Below, piece by piece: positions 12,457-16,649 of a stretch of 16,649 nucleotides of DNA (position 1 is the first letter of the stretch; each line of letters starts with the position of its first letter). Location of the stretch: positions 1 to 16,649 of the forward strand of contig JAJZUN010000010.1 of the NCBI GenBank assembly GCA_021848555.1, read 5' to 3'. The notes beneath the pieces were generated by a model, which was not told the DNA's origin, searched no databases, and was given only the letters and a program-made list of their open reading frames with translations. A program made the position numbers and the translations under genes. Origin of the DNA: Pseudomonadota bacterium. GTDB lineage: Bacteria > Pseudomonadota > Gammaproteobacteria > Burkholderiales > SG8-39.

Positions 12457-12909
12457 TTAGTCCACCCACTGCTGCATCATCTTGCGCCGTTCCTTGATGA
12501 ATTTCGTCCGATTGTATGCCATGCCTAGCGAATCCTGAACACGGTGCGCGAGTTGATGCCCGATTACCTCAGGCGGGTTGGCAATTTCTTGATGCAAGAT
12601 TGTTCGAGCCATAGCTCGGAAGCCATGGCCGGTAATTTCGGTTTTCGTGTCGTAACCCATGCACCGAAGGGTGGCATTCATCGCCGCGCCGCTCATCGAC
12701 TTTAGCGGATCGCATACGGGGAAGAGGTGCTCTAGGTATTCGGTCAGCGCATGGGGTTGGCGGAGAATTGAGACTGCTTGCGAGGCCAAATGAACGAGAT
12801 GGTCGGTCTTGGTTTTGGTTACCAAATAGACCCATTCGCGCTTGTCGAGGTCGAACTCTTTCCATTTGGCATTGCGAAGCTCGTCGGGCCGGACAAAGAA
12901 CAGTGGTGA
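12457..12909 (-). pseudogene. Tyrosine integrase remnant (catalytic domain only)
   Basis: About 150 codons of the catalytic domain of a prophage/island-type tyrosine recombinase. The catalytic set is recognisable: Arg in FFVRPDELR, Lys in VTKTKTDH, H-x-x-R in GHGFRAM, His in QLAHRV and Tyr in MAYNRT, followed by the usual RRKMMQQW end. The arm-binding and core-binding domains (normally ~200 residues) are gone, and the frame upstream of about 12909 is unrelated and runs into the tRNA gene. It lies just past the 3' end of tRNA-Ala on the same strand, the standard place for an island integrase. The stop follows QQWVD, a little earlier than in most relatives. Confidence 0.85.
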
Positions 12910-12962
12910 AATCGCACCCCACTTTTGTCTGGCTGGCGATAGACTTCGACGGACTGCCGGGA

Positions 12963-13002
12963 ACAAAACAAAAAGCTGGAAAGCCAAGCTGCGCCTGGCT
13001 TT
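12963..13002 (-). terminator. Possible terminator of the tRNA-Ala transcript
   Basis: On the minus strand AAAGCCA and TGGCTTT (12996-13002 and 12980-12986) form a perfect 7-base stem with a 9-base loop. A T-rich stretch follows a few bases later (minus-strand reading of 12963-12974). It lies about 25 bases after the tRNA 3' end. The gap between stem and T-run makes it imperfect. Confidence 0.4.
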
Positions 13003-13025
13003 ACAGCCTTTTCCGGACTGCGAGA

Positions 13026-13101
<76 letters not shown>

Positions 13102-13216
13102 ATGGAGGTGCGGATTTTAGCCCTATTCCGGCCCGGCGACAATCCGCGGGTTGTTGCCCCCGCCGCAGCCGGGATATCATGCCCCTGTATTCAATCGACC
13201 GCTATCCGGAGCCCGC

Positions 13217-13963
13217 ATGCAAATCAACCCGCCTTTCGGCTACAAGGAAATCGTCCCGCTGTACAAGAACAACAAGGTGAAGCTGCCCGCGCCGGGGTCG
13301 GTGCCCGAATTCTGCACCCAGCTCAACGCGATCCCGATCAGCTACACCGAGTTCACCGTGGCCTGCCGCGACTACCCCCTGGTGTTCACCAGCGGCGACG
13401 AGGGCAAGACCTTCGCCCCGGTGGCGGTGTTGGGGCTCACTAACGGCGAGAACCTGTTTCTCGCCAACGGCGCCTGGGATAGGGGCGCGTATGTGCCGGC
13501 CTATGTGCGGCGCCATCCCTTCTGCATGGCGCGGGTGAACCTGGACCAGGTGGAGCAGGCGGACCGGCTCATTTGCGTCGAGAAGGCGTTTCTTGACGAC
13601 GCGGGCGAAGCCATGTTCGACGCCGAGGGCAAGCCGCTGCCGAAGTGGCAGCCGATCGAAAAGCTGCTGCAGGAATACGAGGCCGATCTGGAGCGCAGCC
13701 GCGAGATGTCCGCCATCCTGTCGGATTACGCGCTGCTGGAGCCTTTCGCGATGCAGGCCCATACCAATGCGGGCGCGGCGATGAACCTGACCGGCATGTA
13801 CCGCGTGGCCGAGAAGAAAATGGAGTTCCTCAACGCCAGCCAGAGCAAGAACCTGATCAAGAAAGGCGTGATGGGCCGCATCTACGCCCATCTGATCTCG
13901 CTGGACAACTTCGCGCGCCTGCTCGATCGCAAGGCGGCGAGGACGGCGGGTTCCGCCGCCTAG
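13217..13963 (+). CDS. SapC family protein
   Basis: A 248-residue SapC-like protein. The N-terminus [15 protein letters not shown], then [32 protein letters not shown] and [14 protein letters not shown] are the family's usual blocks. There is no signal peptide or membrane segment. The C-terminal third is helical and charged ([20 protein letters not shown]). The name comes from a gene near an S-layer locus; the function is not established, so the name should not be read as a role. The ATG at 13217 is chosen over an in-frame GTG/ATG further upstream because GGAG stands five to six bases before it and because family members start MQINPP-like. The stop shares the palindrome CTAG with the stop of the converging sua5 gene. 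Confidence 0.9.
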   Translation: MQINPPFGYKEIVPLYKNNKVKLPAPGSVPEFCTQLNAIPISYTEFTVACRDYPLVFTSGDEGKTFAPVAVLGLTNGENLFLANGAWDRGAYVPAYVRRHPFCMARVNLDQVEQADRLICVEKAFLDDAGEAMFDAEGKPLPKWQPIEKLLQEYEADLERSREMSAILSDYALLEPFAMQAHTNAGAAMNLTGMYRVAEKKMEFLNASQSKNLIKKGVMGRIYAHLISLDNFARLLDRKAARTAGSAA

Positions 13964-14949
13964 CTGCCTGACGCAGCGCGCCTGAGCCGGTCGTTCACGC
14001 CCTGCCATTCGGGGACATCGGGCGGCGCTTCGACCAGGATCGCGTCGCAGGCTAGATCGTCGAGGCGGCGCAGGCTCGCGTAGAGTTCGTGGGCGTATTC
14101 GGCCACGGCGCGCGGCGCCGCCTGCCAGTGGATGTCCTTCAGGCCCGAGGGCGCTTCGGCGCGCGCCAGCACGGCGACCTTCTTTCCGCGCAGCGCGGCC
14201 AGCCTGGCCGGCAGTTCCGCCCCGGGCACGAGATAGAGCGGCGTTCTCGGGGCATAGTGGCTCTCCAGCGCGCCCGGCGCGCGCGGCGCGGCGGCATCGG
14301 GCGCCTCCACTTCCCGGCCCAGGACCGCGGCGATCTGCGCCGCCGTCAGTTGCCCGGGGCGCAGCAGCACCGCGCGGCCGCGCGACAGATCGACGATGGT
14401 CGATTCGATGCCGACTTCGCATTCGCCGCCGTCGAGCACCGCGTCCACGCGCTCGCCCAATTCGGCGCGCACATGCTCGGCGCGGGTCGGGCTGATGCGG
14501 CCGAATCGATTGGCCGAGGGCGCGGCGATGCCGCTGAAATGGCGCCCGCCCGCTTCCCCGGCAAAGGCGCGCAGCAATTCCAGCGCCACCGGATGCCCGG
14601 GTATGCGCAGGCCCACGCTGTCCTGCCCGCCGGTGACGCAGTCGGGCACGCCGGCCGCTCGCTTCAGGATCAAGGTCAGCGGGCCGGGCCAGAACGCCGC
14701 GGCGAGCTTATGCGCCGCGGGCGGAATCTCCCTCGCCCATTGCGGCAGCGATTCCACGCCGGCCAGATGCACGATCAGCGGGTGATTCTGCGGCCGGCCT
14801 TTGGCGGCGAAGATTTTCGCCACGGCTTCGGGATTGGACGCGTCGGCCCCCAAGCCATAGACGGTTTCGGTGGGAAAGGCCACCAGCCGCCCCGCGCGCA
14901 GCAGCGCTGCCGCGCGCGCAATCTCGGATGAGGTGGGAGTGGCCGGCAT
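13960..14949 (-). CDS. L-threonylcarbamoyladenylate synthase (long Sua5 form)
   Basis: This enzyme makes threonylcarbamoyl-AMP from threonine, bicarbonate and ATP, the first step of the universal t6A37 modification of ANN-decoding tRNAs. It has 329 residues. The YrdC domain (about 8-205) carries PTETVYGLG (26-34), the nucleotide-binding K50-G-R52 and P144-S145-A-N147; the C-terminal Sua5 domain (about 225-325) includes HYAPRTPLYLV. This makes it the two-domain Sua5 type, not the short TsaC type. It lies downstream of purC on the same strand but is separated by a hairpin, so coupling to the pur genes is uncertain. It ends tail-to-tail with sapC, sharing four bases. Confidence 0.95.
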   Translation of the reverse strand: MPATPTSSEIARAAALLRAGRLVAFPTETVYGLGADASNPEAVAKIFAAKGRPQNHPLIVHLAGVESLPQWAREIPPAAHKLAAAFWPGPLTLILKRAAGVPDCVTGGQDSVGLRIPGHPVALELLRAFAGEAGGRHFSGIAAPSANRFGRISPTRAEHVRAELGERVDAVLDGGECEVGIESTIVDLSRGRAVLLRPGQLTAAQIAAVLGREVEAPDAAAPRAPGALESHYAPRTPLYLVPGAELPARLAALRGKKVAVLARAEAPSGLKDIHWQAAPRAVAEYAHELYASLRRLDDLACDAILVEAPPDVPEWQGVNDRLRRAASGS

Positions 14950-14963
14950 CGCTGTTCATGGCT

Positions 14964-14998
14964 CCCTCGCCCCCGTCAGGGGGAGAGGGTCGGGGTGA
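14964..14998. repeat. GC-rich intergenic hairpin between purC and sua5
   Basis: CCCTC-G-CCCCC (14964-14974) pairs with GGGGG-A-GAGGG (14979-14989) across a GTCA loop, with one G-A mismatch, followed by TCGGGGTGAGAGG. Elements of this look (CCCTCTCCCCC...GGGGGAGAGGG...GGGGTGAGG) are, from general knowledge, dispersed intergenic repeats in many beta- and gammaproteobacteria. It may attenuate readthrough from purC into sua5. No T-run follows. Confidence 0.65.
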
Positions 14999-15006
14999 GA
15001 GGCTGG

Positions 15007-15888
15007 TCAGGCCGTCAGCAGGCGCAGCGCTTCGCGGTATTTCTCCGCGGTCTTGGCGATGATGTCGGCGGGCAGGCGCGGCGCCGGCGCCTTCTTGTTC
15101 CAGGGCTGCTTTTCCAGCCAGTCGCGCACGAACTGCTTGTCGAACGAGGGCGGGCTCATGCCGACTTTGTATTGGGCCATCGGCCAGAAGCGCGAAGAAT
15201 CCGACGTGAGGATCTCGTCGATCAGATACACCTTGCCGGCGGCATCGGTGCCGAATTCGAATTTGGTGTCGGCGATGATAATACCGCGCGTGGCGGCGTA
15301 TTCCGCGGCGTGGGTGTAGAGCGAAATCGCGGCGTCGCGCACCGTCGCCGCCGCTTCCTTGCCGATGCGCTGCTCGGCTTCGGCGAACGAAATGTTCTCG
15401 TCGTGCACGCCCGCCGGCGCCTTGGTCGAAGGCGTGAATATGGTTTGCGGCAGCTTCGCGGCTTCCTGCAAGCCCTTGGGCAGCGCGATGCCGCCCAGCG
15501 AGCCGGTCTGCTGGTAGTCCTTCCAGCCCGAGCCGATGATGTAGCCGCGCACGATGGCCTCTATGGTCAGCGGCTTGAATTTCTTCACCACCATGGCGCG
15601 GCCGCGCACCTGGGCGCGCTCGTCCTCGCCTTTGACCACCGATTCCGGATCGATGCCGGTCATGTGGTTGGGCACCAGGTGGCCGAGCTTGCCGAACCAG
15701 AAATTCGACAGCGCGGTGAGCACCTCGCCCTTGCCCGGGATAGGATCGTCGAGGATCACGTCGAACGCGGACAGGCGGTCGGACTGGATCACCAGCAGCT
15801 TGTCTTCGCCCAGGGCGTAGATGTCGCGCACTTTGCCGCGATGCAGGAAGGGCAGGCTTTTGATCGATGTTTGCAGTAGGGTGGTCAT
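15007..15888 (-). CDS. purC: Phosphoribosylaminoimidazole-succinocarboxamide synthase (SAICAR synthetase)
   Basis: PurC joins aspartate to CAIR using ATP to give SAICAR, a middle step of de novo purine synthesis in the cytosol. The 293-residue protein has the N-terminal [12 protein letters not shown] nucleotide-binding loop (16-27), the DRLSAFDVI segment, the [17 protein letters not shown] signature (about 109-125), and the [15 protein letters not shown] block late in the chain. The length fits the longer form with a C-terminal extension ([17 protein letters not shown]), common in proteobacteria outside the E. coli group. It follows purE on the same strand after 57 bases, so the two are probably co-transcribed. 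Only a weak ribosome-binding site (GAGAAAAAG) precedes the ATG. Confidence 0.97.
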   Translation of the reverse strand: MTTLLQTSIKSLPFLHRGKVRDIYALGEDKLLVIQSDRLSAFDVILDDPIPGKGEVLTALSNFWFGKLGHLVPNHMTGIDPESVVKGEDERAQVRGRAMVVKKFKPLTIEAIVRGYIIGSGWKDYQQTGSLGGIALPKGLQEAAKLPQTIFTPSTKAPAGVHDENISFAEAEQRIGKEAAATVRDAAISLYTHAAEYAATRGIIIADTKFEFGTDAAGKVYLIDEILTSDSSRFWPMAQYKVGMSPPSFDKQFVRDWLEKQPWNKKAPAPRLPADIIAKTAEKYREALRLLTA

Positions 15889-15945
15889 GGCTTTTTCTCG
15901 GTGAAATGAATTCGGTGGTGAAGCTGCGCCGCGCGCGCGGCCGGC

Positions 15946-16431
15946 TCAGAGCTCTGGCAGCTTGGCCTTTTTCACGGCTTCGGCCTGCTTGTCGCGAAAC
16001 GCTTTCAGGCGCGTTGCCAGCTTCGCGTCGTTCAAGGCCAGCATCGCCACGGTGAACAATCCCGCGTTGGCGGCGCCCGCCTCGCCGATGGCGAAGGTCG
16101 CCACCGGTATGCCCTTGGGCATCTGCACCATGGACAGCAGCGAATCCAGGCCTTTGAGGTATTTCGATGGGATGGGCACGCCCAGCACCGGCAGCCGCGT
16201 CTGCGCCGCGACCACGCCCGCGAGGTGCGCGGCGCCGCCCGCCCCGGCGATGAAGGCCTTGCAGCCGCGCGCTTCCAGGTCCTTGATCCAGGCCTCCAGC
16301 TCGGCCGGGGTGCGGTGCGCCGACAGCGCCCGCGCCTCGTACGCGATGCCGAAATCCTTGAGCTGCTGCGCTGCTTCTTTCATCACGTCCCAGTCGGACG
16401 TGCTGCCCATGACGATGCCGACGATGCTCAT
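15946..16431 (-). CDS. purE: N5-carboxyaminoimidazole ribonucleotide mutase (class I PurE)
   Basis: PurE moves the carboxyl group of N5-CAIR to give CAIR, just before the PurC step, so the two neighbours act in sequence. The protein has 161 residues, with GSTSDWDVM (9-17) for phosphate binding, the catalytic SAHR (37-40, H39), the AGAGGAAHL loop (62-70) and the IGEAGAANAGLF helix start (115-126). This is the class I pattern, which normally needs PurK to supply N5-CAIR. The ATG at 16429-16431 is fixed by an AAGGAAAG ribosome-binding site and the usual MSIVGIVMGS start; a longer in-frame start at 16566 would run into fba. It begins only 14 bases after the fba stop. Confidence 0.97.
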   Translation of the reverse strand: MSIVGIVMGSTSDWDVMKEAAQQLKDFGIAYEARALSAHRTPAELEAWIKDLEARGCKAFIAGAGGAAHLAGVVAAQTRLPVLGVPIPSKYLKGLDSLLSMVQMPKGIPVATFAIGEAGAANAGLFTVAMLALNDAKLATRLKAFRDKQAEAVKKAKLPEL

Positions 16432-16445
16432 GCTTCTTTCCTTAT

Positions 16446-16649
16446 CTACTTGACCACCTGGGCCAGTTCGCCCCTGGTGTAGCGCTGCGCCATCGACTCC
16501 AGCGGCATCGGCTTGATTTTCGAGGCCATGCCGGCGCAGCCGAACTGCTCGTAGCGCTGCTTGCACAGCGCCTTGGCCGCGGCGCGCGCGGGCTTGAGGA
16601 AGTCGCGCGGGTCGAAGGCGCTTTTGTTCTCGTTCATGTATTTGCGGAT
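16446..16649 (-). CDS. fba: Class II fructose-1,6-bisphosphate aldolase, C-terminal end (rest outside window)
   Basis: The last 67 codons of a zinc-dependent class II aldolase, which interconverts fructose-1,6-bisphosphate and the two triose phosphates in glycolysis, gluconeogenesis or the Calvin cycle. The visible part reads IRKYMNENKSAFDPRDFLKP, then CKQRYEQFGCAGMASKIKP and a final LAQVVK. The FDPRxFLKPA and AGxASKIKP segments are characteristic of this C-terminus. The frame is open to the window edge. The gene leads into purE after 14 bases and is probably the first visible gene of one leftward operon. Active-site zinc ligands lie outside the window, so catalytic integrity cannot be judged. 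Confidence 0.93.
   Translation of the reverse strand: MRKYMNENKSAFDPRDFLKPARAAAKALCKQRYEQFGCAGMASKIKPMPLESMAQRYTRGELAQVVK

Noticed and set aside
13202..14422. Long minus-strand frame across sapC and sua5
   Set aside because: It is in the wrong frame relative to both recognised genes, and its composition is typical of a shadow in GC-rich DNA.

Overview
The window looks like a GC-rich betaproteobacterial chromosome segment. This rests on the types of isocitrate lyase, SapC-family protein, DUF805 protein and class II fructose-bisphosphate aldolase present, and on the aldolase/pur/sua5 cluster. The genus is not identified. Both ends are core metabolism: the 3' part of isocitrate lyase (aceA, glyoxylate shunt) at the left, and a leftward run of fba, purE, purC and sua5 at the right.

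The middle, about 910 to 13025, is accessory DNA ending at a tRNA-Ala(CGC) gene with a decayed tyrosine integrase just downstream of the tRNA 3' end. This is the usual layout of a tRNA-borne genomic island. From left to right it holds: a HEPN protein overlapping a wHTH-nucleotidyltransferase (leftward); a divergent AAA ATPase/DUF4143 protein with an extra nucleotidyltransferase domain fused to its C-terminus; a small unknown protein; a TumE/TumA-like toxin-antitoxin pair; a DUF805 membrane protein and a patatin-like phospholipase (which may be ordinary host genes); a patch of gene fragments (HigA tail, DUF4143 half, pieces of an interrupted host gene); an SRPBCC protein; a HigB/HigA-like toxin-antitoxin pair; remnants of an HNH restriction enzyme and of a type III Res subunit; an intact YhcG/DUF1016 PD-(D/E)XK nuclease; an array of five palindromes; a SNF2-type helicase lacking its first lobe; a DUF3883 protein; and the integrase remnant. 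Base composition drops visibly between about 10,560 and 12,440.

Three features stand out. First, the five long palindromes at 10573-10781 share a core, carry unrelated arms, and have centres spaced by multiples of three, so they act as in-phase coding repeats. Second, the ATPase-DUF4143-nucleotidyltransferase fusion stands back-to-back with a HEPN/nucleotidyltransferase pair across one short region with interleaved promoters. Third, both toxin-antitoxin operons have a near-consensus promoter buried in a dyad operator, with the -10 box only 6-7 bases from the toxin start codon, which predicts leaderless or nearly leaderless toxin mRNAs.

The many truncated restriction and defence genes suggest repeated acquisition and decay at this tRNA site. 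All calls are from reading the sequence; no database search was run.
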